Shown here piece after piece: positions 50,605 to 58,887 of a stretch of DNA of 64,000 nucleotides; the first letter of the stretch is position 1, and each line of letters opens with the position of its first letter. The position numbers were made by a program, and so were the translations under genes. The notes under the pieces were generated by a model. It was not told the DNA's origin and searched no databases. It was given only the letters and a program-made list of their open reading frames with translations. The stretch is from Streptomyces venezuelae. Its GTDB lineage: Bacteria > Actinomycetota > Actinomycetes > Streptomycetales > Streptomycetaceae. The stretch covers positions 5,006,501-5,070,500 of the forward strand of contig NZ_CP029194.1 of assembly GCF_008642375.1 (NCBI RefSeq). The letters are read 5' to 3'.

Positions 50605-50671
50605 CCCTTTCCGTACGTCGTCGGGTACGTCCTCACGTACCTCGTCCCGTACGTCCTTACGTCCTTTTTTC
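50605..50671. repeat. imperfect tandem/inverted repeats with ACGTAC elements
   Basis: Between the TetR and MFS genes, units such as CGTACGTC, GGTACGTCC, ACGTACCTCG and CCGTACGTCC recur at 10- to 20-bp spacing, some self-complementary (GTAC, ACGT). They are candidate operators or a variable-number repeat. Confidence 0.5.
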
Positions 50672-50701
50672 ACCTGTACGCGCCAAGAGGTGGCTACCCC
50701 C

Positions 50702-52231
50702 ATGTCCCAAATCCCCGTGAGCCCCGAGAGCCAGGCCGACCCCGGCCGCTGGAAAGCGCTCGTCTTCATCGCCCTCGCCCAGCTGATGGTCGTGCTCGAC
50801 GCGACGATCGTGAACATCGCGCTGCCCTCCGCGCAGCAGGACCTCGGGATCTCGGACGGCAACCGGCAGTGGGTCATCACCGCCTACGCCCTCGCCTTCG
50901 GCGGTCTCCTCCTCTTCGGCGGCCGCATCGCCGACCTGTGGGGCCGCAAGCGGACCTTCGTCGTCGGACTGATCGGCTTCGCCGCCGCCTCCGCCCTCGG
51001 CGGTGCCGCGACCGGCGAGGCGATGATGCTCGGTGCCCGCGCGCTCCAGGGCGCCTTCGGCGCGCTCCTCGCACCCGCCGCGCTCTCGCTGCTCGCCGTG
51101 ACCTTCACCGACGCCAAGGAGCGCGCCAAGGCCTTCGGCATCTACGGCGCGATCGCCGGTGGCGGCGGCGCCGTGGGCCTGATCCTCGGCGGCGTCCTCA
51201 CCGAGTACCTGAACTGGCGCTGGACGTTCTTCGTCAACATCCCGTTCGCGATCGTCGCCGCCGTCGGCGCGTACCTGGTCATCCGTGAGCCCGCGGGCGG
51301 CCGCAACCGCTCCACGCTCGACATCCCCGGCGTGATCCTGTCCACCCTGGGTCTGGTCGCGCTCGTGTACGGCTTCACCCGCGCCGAGTCCGAGGGCTGG
51401 AGCGACGCCGGCACCATCGGCATGTTCGTCGGCTCCGCCGTGCTGCTCCTCGCCTTCGTCCTCACCGAGGCGAAGGTGAAGTCCCCGCTGCTGCCCCTGC
51501 GCGTCCTGACCGACCGCAACCGCGGCGGTGTCTACCTCTCGCTGGGTCTCGCCGTCATCGCGATGTTCGGCCTCTTCCTCTTCCTGACCTACTACCTCCA
51601 GGTCGTGAAGGGCTACTCGCCGGTCATGACGGGCTTCGCGTTCCTCCCGATGATCGCGGGCATGATCATCGGCTCCACGCAGATCGGTACGCGGCTGATG
51701 ACCCGCGTCCCGCCGCGCATGCTCATGGCCCCGGGCTTCCTGACCGCCGGTCTCGGCATGCTGCTGCTCACGCAGCTGGAGGTCGGCACCTCGTACGCCG
51801 GTCTGATCCTGCCCGCGCAGCTGCTGCTCGGTCTGGGCATGGGTACGGCCTTCATGCCGGCCATGTCGCTCGCGACGCTCGGCGTGGACCCGCGGGACGC
51901 CGGTGTGGCCTCCGCGATGGTCAACACCTCGCAGCAGGTCGGCGGCGCCATCGGTACGGCCCTGCTGAACACGATCGCCGCCTCGGCGACCACCGCCTAC
52001 CTGACCGACCACGCGGCGGGCGCGACCACCCCGGCCGCCCAGAAGCTGCTCCAGCTCCAGGGCATGGTCGAGGGCTACACCGCGGCCATCTGGTGGGCCG
52101 TCGGCATCCTGGTCGCCTCGGCCGCGATCGCCTTCACCCTGATCACCACGGGGAAGCCGGACATGGGCGTCGTCGCCGGTTCCGGTGCGGGCGCGGACGA
52201 CGAGGTGAAGGTGCCGGTCATCGCCCACTGA
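50702..52231 (+). CDS. DHA2-family (14-helix) MFS drug exporter
   Basis: 509 residues from ATG 50702 (AAGAGGTGG eight bases upstream). About fourteen helices. The DHA2 signature is present (VVLDATIVNIALPSAQQDLG; motif C-like GRIADLWGRKRTFVVG). Such pumps expel hydrophobic drugs with proton exchange. Likely controlled by the adjacent TetR protein. Confidence 0.9.
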   Translation: MSQIPVSPESQADPGRWKALVFIALAQLMVVLDATIVNIALPSAQQDLGISDGNRQWVITAYALAFGGLLLFGGRIADLWGRKRTFVVGLIGFAAASALGGAATGEAMMLGARALQGAFGALLAPAALSLLAVTFTDAKERAKAFGIYGAIAGGGGAVGLILGGVLTEYLNWRWTFFVNIPFAIVAAVGAYLVIREPAGGRNRSTLDIPGVILSTLGLVALVYGFTRAESEGWSDAGTIGMFVGSAVLLLAFVLTEAKVKSPLLPLRVLTDRNRGGVYLSLGLAVIAMFGLFLFLTYYLQVVKGYSPVMTGFAFLPMIAGMIIGSTQIGTRLMTRVPPRMLMAPGFLTAGLGMLLLTQLEVGTSYAGLILPAQLLLGLGMGTAFMPAMSLATLGVDPRDAGVASAMVNTSQQVGGAIGTALLNTIAASATTAYLTDHAAGATTPAAQKLLQLQGMVEGYTAAIWWAVGILVASAAIAFTLITTGKPDMGVVAGSGAGADDEVKVPVIAH

Positions 52232-52252
52232 GCCCCGTACACCCCTGGCGCC

Positions 52253-52300
52253 ACCTGCCCTGGTTCCGTGAGCCCCGTGCTCAGCGGAGCCAGGGCAGGT
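52253..52300. terminator. hairpin between convergent MFS and MarR genes
   Basis: ACCTGCCCTGG (52253-52263) and its complement (52290-52300) flank a 26-nt loop and overlap the MarR stop codon. Likely terminates at least the MFS message. Confidence 0.5.
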
Positions 52301-52787
52301 CCGCGTCCGGGTCCGAGGGTTCGAGGCCCTCGGCCATCACGCGCATGATCTCGCCGAGCTGCGTCATCTGTTCGGCGGAGAGCCGGTCGAACATCGCCTG
52401 ACGCACGGCCGCCACGTGGCCGGGCGCGGTGCGGCGCAGCACCTCCATGCCCTCGTCCGTCAGCCGGGCGAACTGGCCGCGCTTGTCGGAGGGGCAGTTC
52501 TCGCGGCGCACCCAGTCGCTCTTCTCCAGCCGGGCGATCGCGTGCGAGAGCCGGGAGCGGGTGATCTTGGCGCTCCTGGCCAGCTCGGTCATCCGCAGCC
52601 GCCGGCGGGGCGCCTGGGAGAGCTGGACGAGCAGTCCGTAGTAGACGTGCGGCATCCCGGCGTCGCGCTGCAACTGGCGATCGAGGTGATCCTCCAGGAG
52701 CGTGGTGGCGTGCAGGTAGGCGCGCCAGGTGCGCTGTTCCTCGTCGGTGAGCCAGCGCGGTTCGGTCATGTCTCCCATGGGTCCCAT
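52281..52787 (-). CDS. MarR-family regulator
   Basis: 168 residues; in-frame ATGs at 52787, 52778 and 52769 make the exact start uncertain. It has a winged HTH typical of MarR (LRMTELARSAKITRSRLSHA, IARLEKSDWVRREN, then GQFARLTDEG). It is divergent from a DODA-type dioxygenase and a dyad lies in between, the classic layout for a MarR repressor controlling an oxidoreductase of aromatic stress. Confidence 0.9.
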   Translation of the reverse strand: MGPMGDMTEPRWLTDEEQRTWRAYLHATTLLEDHLDRQLQRDAGMPHVYYGLLVQLSQAPRRRLRMTELARSAKITRSRLSHAIARLEKSDWVRRENCPSDKRGQFARLTDEGMEVLRRTAPGHVAAVRQAMFDRLSAEQMTQLGEIMRVMAEGLEPSDPDADLPWLR

Positions 52788-52800
52788 CGTACGACTCGTT

Positions 52801-52856
52801 CTTGAAAGTTGAACTACATAGATTTACGCTGCAAGCATTGAGCTTGAAGTTTCAAG
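52801..52856. promoter_or_regulatory. MarR operator region
   Basis: CTTGAA-gt-TTCAAG (52843-52856) is a near-perfect dyad just before the dioxygenase start, and a related TTGAAAGTTGAAC lies at 52802-52814. The AT-rich core between them probably holds the two divergent promoters. Confidence 0.65.
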
Positions 52857-52864
52857 GACTACGG

Positions 52865-53671
52865 ATGCCGGAGGTCGTCGTCATGGACGCCACGCTCGAA
52901 CGGATGCCTGCCCTCTACCTCTCCCACGGCGCCCCGCCGCTCGCCGACGACCCGGTCTGGCCCGGCGAGCTCGCCGCCTGGTCCGCGGACCTCCCGCGCC
53001 CCAAGGCCATTCTCATGGTCTCCGCCCACTGGGAGGAGGCGCCGCTCGCCCTCGGCGCCACCGAGACGGTCCCGCTCGTCTACGACTTCTGGGGCTTCCC
53101 GGAGCACTACTACCGCGTCCGGTACGCCGCCCCCGGCGCCCCCGAGCTCGCCGATGCCGTCCGCAAGCTGCTCCGGGGGCCCGGCACGCCCGTCCAGGAC
53201 ATCCCCGACCGGGGGCTCGACCACGGCGCCTACGTGCCGCTCGTCGAGATGTTCCCGGGCGCCGACGTCCCCGTACTCCAGATCTCCATGCCCACCCTCG
53301 ACCCGCGCCGCCTCATGGACATCGGGCGCAAGCTCGCCCCGCTGCGCGACGAGGGCGTCCTGATCGTCGGCAGCGGCTTCTTCACCCACAACCTCGCCGC
53401 CCTCCGCCACACCGGCGGCGGCGTGCCGGGCTGGTCCGCCGAGTTCGACGACTGGGGGCACCGCGCCCTGGAGGCGCGGGACGTCGACGCCCTCCTCGAC
53501 TTCGCGCACAAGTCCCCGGCCGGCCGCCTCGCCCACCCGCGTACGGAGCACTTCGCCCCCCTCTTCGTCACCATGGGCGCGGCGGACGCGGCCGGCGACC
53601 TCGACGCCGAGCGGTCCGTCATCGACGGGTTCTGGATGGGGCTCGCCAAGCGGTCCGTGCAGTTCGGCTAG
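52865..53671 (+). CDS. DODA/LigB-type extradiol dioxygenase
   Basis: 268 residues. The class III extradiol ring-cleavage fold is evident: PALYLSHGAPPLADDP near the N-terminus, ILMVSAHWEE, GLDHGAYVPLVEMFPGAD and GSGFFTHNL provide the His residues for Fe(II)/Zn. Plant DOPA dioxygenases and bacterial YgiD belong here; the natural substrate may be a catechol. AAGGA precedes ATG 52865. Controlled by the divergent MarR gene. Confidence 0.9.
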   Translation: MPEVVVMDATLERMPALYLSHGAPPLADDPVWPGELAAWSADLPRPKAILMVSAHWEEAPLALGATETVPLVYDFWGFPEHYYRVRYAAPGAPELADAVRKLLRGPGTPVQDIPDRGLDHGAYVPLVEMFPGADVPVLQISMPTLDPRRLMDIGRKLAPLRDEGVLIVGSGFFTHNLAALRHTGGGVPGWSAEFDDWGHRALEARDVDALLDFAHKSPAGRLAHPRTEHFAPLFVTMGAADAAGDLDAERSVIDGFWMGLAKRSVQFG

Positions 53672-53681
53672 CCGGCGGGGC

Positions 53682-54713
53682 TCACCGGAGCAACGGCGGG
53701 TTCAGCTCGATCGAGCGGACGGCGGCGGCCAGCGCGAGCGGGTCGCCGACGTCGAGCGCGGTGTCGGTGAACTTGATCGTGTGGTCGTCGCCGTGCGCCG
53801 CCGCCCGCTCGAAGACCTCCTCGGCGGTGAGGGTCGTCCTCGCGCACGGGGCGGCCTCCCGCGGGGTGTAGGCCGCCGTCACCGCGGCCGCCGCCGTCCA
53901 GGCCGCCGTCAGGCTCGGCACCCACAGCTCCCGGGGGAGCGCGGGCAGCACGCGGAGGACCGCGTTCGGTGCCGTCGCCGCGTGGACCAGCATGATCGGC
54001 TCGCCGTGGCCGTGCGTCGCGTACCGGTGCGTCGCCGCCGCCACCAGCTCCGTGAGCAGCGCCTTCGCCGTCTCCGGGTCCGGGGCCGTGCCCCACTGCG
54101 GGAACGCCGTCAGCTGGTCGAGCCGGGACAGGATCCCGCCCTCCTGCTCAGGGACGGGCGGCACGGCGTCCAGGGCGGCCGCCGCGCTCGGTGCCACGGT
54201 CAGCGGGGCCAGCGGCGGCAGCGGCCGGTGGCGGGCCGCCCAGTAGCCGAGGGCGTGCGCCAGCTCGGCGCGGCGGGGCGCCGTCTCCGGGGAGGTGAGC
54301 AGCGTCCGTACGGCGTGACCGGTGCGGATCGCCGGGTGCGTCGCCCCGGCCGCGATCCCGGGGAGCAGCCGCAGCCACCACTCGGCGAGGACCTCGCGCC
54401 ACGGGCGGGCGTCGGGACCGTCGAGCTGCCGCGCGAAGAAGCGCGTCCAGTCGGTGATCCGGGACGGGTCGCCGAGCGCCTCGTGCCAGTCGTCCGCCGT
54501 GACCGGGCGGTTCGCGGGCGGCAGCTCCTCCAGCTTGGGCGCGTATCCGTCGAGCCAGCGGTGCACGGTCCGGGCCTGGCCGTTGCGGACGAGTGCCTCG
54601 ACGGCCATCGGGGCGTGGTTGGAGAGCCAGCCGCCCCGTTCGGGGCCGGTGGCGTGGAGGCGTTCGAGAGCCTCGTCGAGGGTGCCGGTCGTGTCGGCGC
54701 TCTTGTCGCTCAT
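53682..54713 (-). CDS. questin oxidase family protein (DUF4243)
   Basis: 343 residues. The N-terminus (LDEALERLHATGPERGGWLS, NHAPMAVEALVRNG) and later GDPSRITDWTRFFARQL with WREVLAEWWLRLLPG are features of the questin-oxidase-like family, named after a fungal Baeyer-Villiger-like enzyme. Streptomyces homologues have unknown substrates. It converges on the dioxygenase with a 10-bp gap; a shared aromatic pathway is possible. Confidence 0.82.
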   Translation of the reverse strand: MSDKSADTTGTLDEALERLHATGPERGGWLSNHAPMAVEALVRNGQARTVHRWLDGYAPKLEELPPANRPVTADDWHEALGDPSRITDWTRFFARQLDGPDARPWREVLAEWWLRLLPGIAAGATHPAIRTGHAVRTLLTSPETAPRRAELAHALGYWAARHRPLPPLAPLTVAPSAAAALDAVPPVPEQEGGILSRLDQLTAFPQWGTAPDPETAKALLTELVAAATHRYATHGHGEPIMLVHAATAPNAVLRVLPALPRELWVPSLTAAWTAAAAVTAAYTPREAAPCARTTLTAEEVFERAAAHGDDHTIKFTDTALDVGDPLALAAAVRSIELNPPLLR

Positions 54714-55157
54714 GCAGGCGACGCTAGGGCGGGACGGGGGCGGGCGTAACGGGCTCCGGACCTAGGCCTCGGGACCGGGATCCGGGTAGGCCGGGGGTCG
54801 GGATCCGGTTGGGCCGCGGGGGCCGGGATCCGGGAGGCCGGGGTCCGGGTCGGCGGTGCGCGCAACCCCGGCGGCTCCGATGACGTCTGAAGAGATGACG
54901 CCGCATGTGATCGCGATCTCACCGACAGCGTGGTCGGAGCCCTCGTGAGCGGCGCCGCATCACCCTCCGTGCCCGGTCTGACCTGCGCCTCCGTGGGTTC
55001 CGGCGGCATGCCCGAAGGGGCGAAGGTCGCGCAGGATACTGCATGATCGCGAAAATCCATGTGCCGGGTGGGAATTCTGTCCTGATTCCAGTCGTTGTTT
55101 CCGTCGGATGCAGGGCACCCGAGAGGGTGTCGCGACCTACTCAGCAAGGGAGCACGC
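54714..55157. other. gene-free region before hrdD
   Basis: About 440 bp without a convincing gene. It contains GC-rich imperfect direct repeats (54766-54852) and, nearer to hrdD, an AT-richer promoter-like segment (55035-55110). AAGGGAG at 55147-55153 is the ribosome site of hrdD. Confidence 0.55.
54766..54852. repeat. three imperfect direct repeats of GGGATCCGG units
   Basis: GGGATCCGG followed by T/G-rich and GGCCG segments recurs three times at about 25-bp spacing in the intergenic region between the questin-oxidase-like gene and hrdD. Confidence 0.65.
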
Positions 55158-56159
55158 ATGGCAACCCGTGCCGTCGCCCGTCGTCAGACCTCCGCCAAGA
55201 GCGGGGCGAGCCGGGCCAGCAGCGTTCGCGCCGTGGGCGGGGACATCGCCGACCGCGACCTGGTCGGCATGTACCTCGACGAGATCGCGCGTACACCCCT
55301 GCTCGACGCCGCCAAGGAGGTCGAGCTCTCCCAGACGATCGAGGCGGGCGTGTACGCCCAGCAGATCCTGGACGGAGACATAGACAGCGAGGCGGGCGGC
55401 GCGGCCCGCGAGGAGCTCGAAGCGCTGGTCGCCGAGGGCGAGCGGGCCAAGGACCTCTTCATCAAGTCCAACCTCCGGCTCGTGGTCGCCGTCGCGCGGC
55501 GCTACCCCCGCAGCGGGCTGCCGCTGCTCGACCTGATCCAGGAGGGGAACGCGGGCCTGGTGCGCGCGGTCGAGAAGTTCGACTACGCGAAGGGCTTCAA
55601 GTTCTCCACGTACGCGACGTGGTGGATCCGGCAGGCCATCACCCGGTCGATCGCCGACCAGTCCCGGACGATCCGGCTCCCCGTCCACCTGGTGGAGGAG
55701 CTGGGCCGCATCCGGCGCGTGCAGCGCGAGTTCAACCGGGAGAACGGCCGGGAGCCCGAGCCCGCCGAGATCGCCACGGAGCTCGGCTCGACGCCCGAGC
55801 GGGTCACGGACGTCCTGGACTGGGCGCGCGACCCGGTCTCGCTGAACATGTCGGTGGACGACGAGGGCGAGACCCAGTTCGGCGACCTCCTGGAGGACAC
55901 CTCGGCGATCTCGCCCGAGCAGTCGGTGCTCACGCTGCTGCGCAGCGAGGAGCTCGACGACCTGATCGCCAAGCTCGACCACCGCACGGCGTCGATCATC
56001 CGTATGCGGTACGGGATCGAGGACGGGCGCGAGCGGACGCTGACGGAGGTGGGCAAGCAGCACGGTCTGACGCGTGAGCGGATCCGCCAGATCGAGAAGC
56101 ACGCCCTTCTGGAACTGAAGAAGATGGCCCACGACACGGGCTTCGACGCGGTGGCGTAA
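55158..56159 (+). CDS. hrdD: principal-like RNA polymerase sigma factor HrdD
   Basis: 333 residues. Region 1.2 (DLVGMYLDEIARTPLLDAAK), region 2 (RLVVAVARRYPRSGLPLLDL; STYATWWIRQAITRSI), region 3 and region 4 with the HTH (TLTEVGKQHGLTRERIRQIE) are all intact, and the short, basic N-terminus (ATRAVARRQTSAK) is characteristic of Streptomyces HrdD rather than HrdB. HrdD is a group-2 sigma factor, not essential, induced by envelope stress via SigE in S. coelicolor. A strong terminator follows. Confidence 0.93.
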   Translation: MATRAVARRQTSAKSGASRASSVRAVGGDIADRDLVGMYLDEIARTPLLDAAKEVELSQTIEAGVYAQQILDGDIDSEAGGAAREELEALVAEGERAKDLFIKSNLRLVVAVARRYPRSGLPLLDLIQEGNAGLVRAVEKFDYAKGFKFSTYATWWIRQAITRSIADQSRTIRLPVHLVEELGRIRRVQREFNRENGREPEPAEIATELGSTPERVTDVLDWARDPVSLNMSVDDEGETQFGDLLEDTSAISPEQSVLTLLRSEELDDLIAKLDHRTASIIRMRYGIEDGRERTLTEVGKQHGLTRERIRQIEKHALLELKKMAHDTGFDAVA

Positions 56160-56185
56160 GCCGTAAGAGGTCATGGGCGTGACCT

Positions 56186-56231
56186 GGTGCGGGGCGGGGC
56201 GACCACGGAAGTGGCCGCCCCGCCCCGCACC
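56186..56231. terminator. bidirectional terminator between hrdD and the WYL regulator
   Basis: Perfect 16-bp arms (56186-56201 and 56216-56231) with a 14-nt loop lie between two convergent genes. Confidence 0.85.
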
Positions 56232-56243
56232 CTCTTGGTACCT

Positions 56244-57203
56244 CTACGATCGCGTCGACGCCGCCAGGCGGGTCGCCAGCTCGTCCACGTAGCCGTGGAG
56301 GGCCGGCGGGCCGTGGATCGTGAAGGGGGCGTCCACCAGGGCCAGGCGGAGCGCCAGCCACTCGACGGAGTCGGTGGAGCGGGCGCGGAGGCGGCAGGCC
56401 GTCGGGCCCGTCGCCGTCGGGACCAGGTGGGACGGGAGCCGCGCCGTCACGAAGTCCGCCGGGGCCTCGAAGCTGACGTCGAGCTCCAGCTCGGTCTTGG
56501 CCCGGGACATGGTGCGGACCAGGAGCTCGGCCGCGTCGCCGGCCGGCAGCTCGCGCGGGGTGAAGCGGGCGCCCGTCGCGAGCGGGTCGCTCACCCGGTC
56601 GACCCGGAAGGTCCGCCAGTCCTCGCGCCCCAGGTCGTACGCGACGAGGTACCAGCGGCGCCCGGTCGAGACCAGCCGGTACGGCTCGACCAGCCGCTTC
56701 GACTCGACGCCGTCGCCCGCCCGGTAGCCGAAGCGCAGCTTCTCGCGCCCCGTGACCGTGCCCGCGAGGGCCGTCAGGGTGGCGGGCGCGACCGTGGCGC
56801 CGTCGCCCCTGGTCAGCGGCAGCGTCGCGTTCTGGAGGGTCGAGACCCGGTGGCGGAGCCGTGCGGGCAGGACCTGCTCCAGCTTCGCCAGGGCCCGTAC
56901 GGAGGCCTCCTCGATGCCCTCGATGGCGTGCCCGGCGCCGGCGCGCAGGCCGACGGCGATCGCGACGGCCTCCTCGTCGTCGAGGAGGAGCGGCGGCATC
57001 GCCGTACCGGCGACGAGGCGGTAGCCGCCGACCGCGCCGAGGGTCGCCTCGACCGGATAGCCGAGGTCACGGAGCCTGTCGATGTCCCTGCGGATGGTGC
57101 GCGCAGAGACCGAGAGCCGTTCGGCGAGCTCACTGCCGGGCCACTCGCGCGGGGTCTGGAGGAGCGACAGCAGATTCAGGAGTCGAACCGGGGTATCTGT
57201 CAT
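56244..57203 (-). CDS. WYL-domain transcriptional regulator (DeoR/HTH_11 type)
   Basis: 319 residues; ATG 57201-57203 with GGGAG upstream. An N-terminal HTH_11 (LLNLLSLLQTPREWPGSELA, SVSARTIRRDIDRLRDLG) is followed by a WYL domain (PYRLVSTGRRWYLVAYDLG) and a C-terminal WCX-like extension. WYL regulators respond to nucleic-acid ligands or small molecules. It is divergent from a DHA2-family exporter 62 bp away, so it is the likely regulator of that pump. Confidence 0.9.
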   Translation of the reverse strand: MTDTPVRLLNLLSLLQTPREWPGSELAERLSVSARTIRRDIDRLRDLGYPVEATLGAVGGYRLVAGTAMPPLLLDDEEAVAIAVGLRAGAGHAIEGIEEASVRALAKLEQVLPARLRHRVSTLQNATLPLTRGDGATVAPATLTALAGTVTGREKLRFGYRAGDGVESKRLVEPYRLVSTGRRWYLVAYDLGREDWRTFRVDRVSDPLATGARFTPRELPAGDAAELLVRTMSRAKTELELDVSFEAPADFVTARLPSHLVPTATGPTACRLRARSTDSVEWLALRLALVDAPFTIHGPPALHGYVDELATRLAASTRS

Positions 57204-57265
57204 GTCTCCCAGAATGAGGCCCATCTAGGACATCATTTGACCTAGATGACTTCTATCTTCTTCAT

Positions 57266-58813
57266 ATGAGTTCACACGAAGCCGTCACGGATGCGGCCCC
57301 CACGGACACGAGTGACAAGAGGCGGTGGATCGCCCTCGCCATCGTGATGACGGCCGCCTTCATGGATCTGGTCGACGCCACGATCGTCAACATCGCGATC
57401 CCCAGCATCGAGCGGGACCTCGGCGCCTCCTTCGGGGCCATCCAGTGGATCACCGCCGGTTACGCGCTCGCCTTCGCGGCCGGGCTGATCACCGGCGGCC
57501 GGCTCGGTGACATCTACGGCCGCAAGCGGCTCTTCCTCCTCGGGACCGCCGGCTTCACGGTCGCCTCGGCGCTCTGCGGCTTCGCCGCAAACTCGGAGAT
57601 GCTGGTCGCCTCCCGCCTCCTCCAGGGCGCGGCGGCGGCGATGATGGTCCCGCAGGTCCTCTCGATCATCCACGTCACCTTCCCGGCGCACGAGCGAGGC
57701 AAGGTCTTCGGGATGTTCGGCGCGATCATCGGCCTCGGCGCCGTCTCGGGCCCGCTGCTCGGCGCGCTGCTCACGCAGTGGAACATCGCCGGTCTCGAGT
57801 GGCGCCCGATCTTCCTGATCAACCTGCCGGTCGGCATCGCGGGCCTGATCCTGGGCCGGAAGTTCATCTCCGAGTCGAAGGCGCCGAAGGCGCTCCGGCT
57901 CGACATCGTCGGCATGCTCCTGGCGACGGCGGCGCTGCTGATGCTGATCTACCCGCTGACGCGCGGCCGTGAGCTCGACTGGCCGCTGTGGGGCCACGTG
58001 ATGATGGTCGCCAGCCTGTTCGTCTTCGCGGCCTTCGTCTTCTACGAGAAGTACAAGACACGGAAGGACGGATCGCCGCTCGTCGAGCTGCCGCTGTTCA
58101 AGGTGAAGAGCTTCGCCGCCGGTATCGCCGTCCAGCTGACCTTCGGCATCGTGCTCGGCATCTTCTTCCTGGTCTGGACGATGTACATGCAGGTCGGGCT
58201 CGGCTGGACCCCGCTGAAGGCGGGCGTCACCGGCGTGCCGTTCTCGATCGCGGTCTCCCTGGCCGCCGGCCTCTCGGTGCAGAAGCTGGTGCCGCGCTTC
58301 GGGCGCAAGGTGCTCCAGGCGGGCGCGCTCACGATGATCGCGGGCATCCTCCTCTACTCCCTCGTGGCGGGCCGCTACGGGAACGGGATCGAGCCCTGGC
58401 AGATGATCGCGCCGCTGGTGGTCATGGGTCTGGGCATGGGCCTGATCGTGGCGCCGCTGACGGACGCGGTCCTGTCGGAGGTGCCGAGGGAGCACGCGGG
58501 CTCGGCCTCGGGCCTGATCAACACGACGGGCCAGATGGGCAACGCGCTCGGCCTCGGCCTCGTGTCGGTCGTCTTCTTCGGCGTCATCGACGGCCGGAAC
58601 CTGGAGCAGGCCCCGACCGAGGTGGGGGCGGCCTTCACGGACGCCTTCCAGAACTCGCTCGGCTGGGCGGCGGGCGTGCTCGCCGCGATCTTCCTGGTGA
58701 TGTTCGCGCTCCCGGCGAAGCCGAAGCAGCACCTGGAGGGCGGCGACGCCGGTGACGAGGGCGACGACGAGGCTCCGGGGAGCGTCGAGAAGGAGCCGGT
58801 GCTGACGCACTGA
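57266..58813 (+). CDS. second DHA2-family MFS drug exporter
   Basis: 515 residues, about fourteen helices. It has MDLVDATIVNIAIPSIERDL and GGRLGDIYGRKRLFLLG, as in actinobacterial EmrB/QacA-type pumps, and an acidic cytosolic tail (GDAGDEGDDEAPG). Paralogous in type to the pump at 50702 but controlled by a different regulator family. A strong hairpin follows. Confidence 0.92.
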   Translation: MSSHEAVTDAAPTDTSDKRRWIALAIVMTAAFMDLVDATIVNIAIPSIERDLGASFGAIQWITAGYALAFAAGLITGGRLGDIYGRKRLFLLGTAGFTVASALCGFAANSEMLVASRLLQGAAAAMMVPQVLSIIHVTFPAHERGKVFGMFGAIIGLGAVSGPLLGALLTQWNIAGLEWRPIFLINLPVGIAGLILGRKFISESKAPKALRLDIVGMLLATAALLMLIYPLTRGRELDWPLWGHVMMVASLFVFAAFVFYEKYKTRKDGSPLVELPLFKVKSFAAGIAVQLTFGIVLGIFFLVWTMYMQVGLGWTPLKAGVTGVPFSIAVSLAAGLSVQKLVPRFGRKVLQAGALTMIAGILLYSLVAGRYGNGIEPWQMIAPLVVMGLGMGLIVAPLTDAVLSEVPREHAGSASGLINTTGQMGNALGLGLVSVVFFGVIDGRNLEQAPTEVGAAFTDAFQNSLGWAAGVLAAIFLVMFALPAKPKQHLEGGDAGDEGDDEAPGSVEKEPVLTH

Positions 58814-58827
58814 GCCGCCGCTGCGGA

Positions 58828-58871
58828 GAAGGGCCCCGGCCCCGGGAAGCATCCCGGGGCCGGGGCCCTTC
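58828..58871. terminator. strong bidirectional terminator
   Basis: Perfect 20-bp arms (58828-58847 and 58852-58871) with a 4-nt loop separate the exporter and the convergent collagen-like gene. Confidence 0.9.
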
Positions 58872-58887
58872 GTCTGTCAGGAGACGG

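Noticed and set aside
55035..55110. A SigE-type promoter before hrdD
   Set aside because: The region has loosely similar elements (GGGAAT and GTCGTT), but spacing and match to the SigE consensus are too weak to call.
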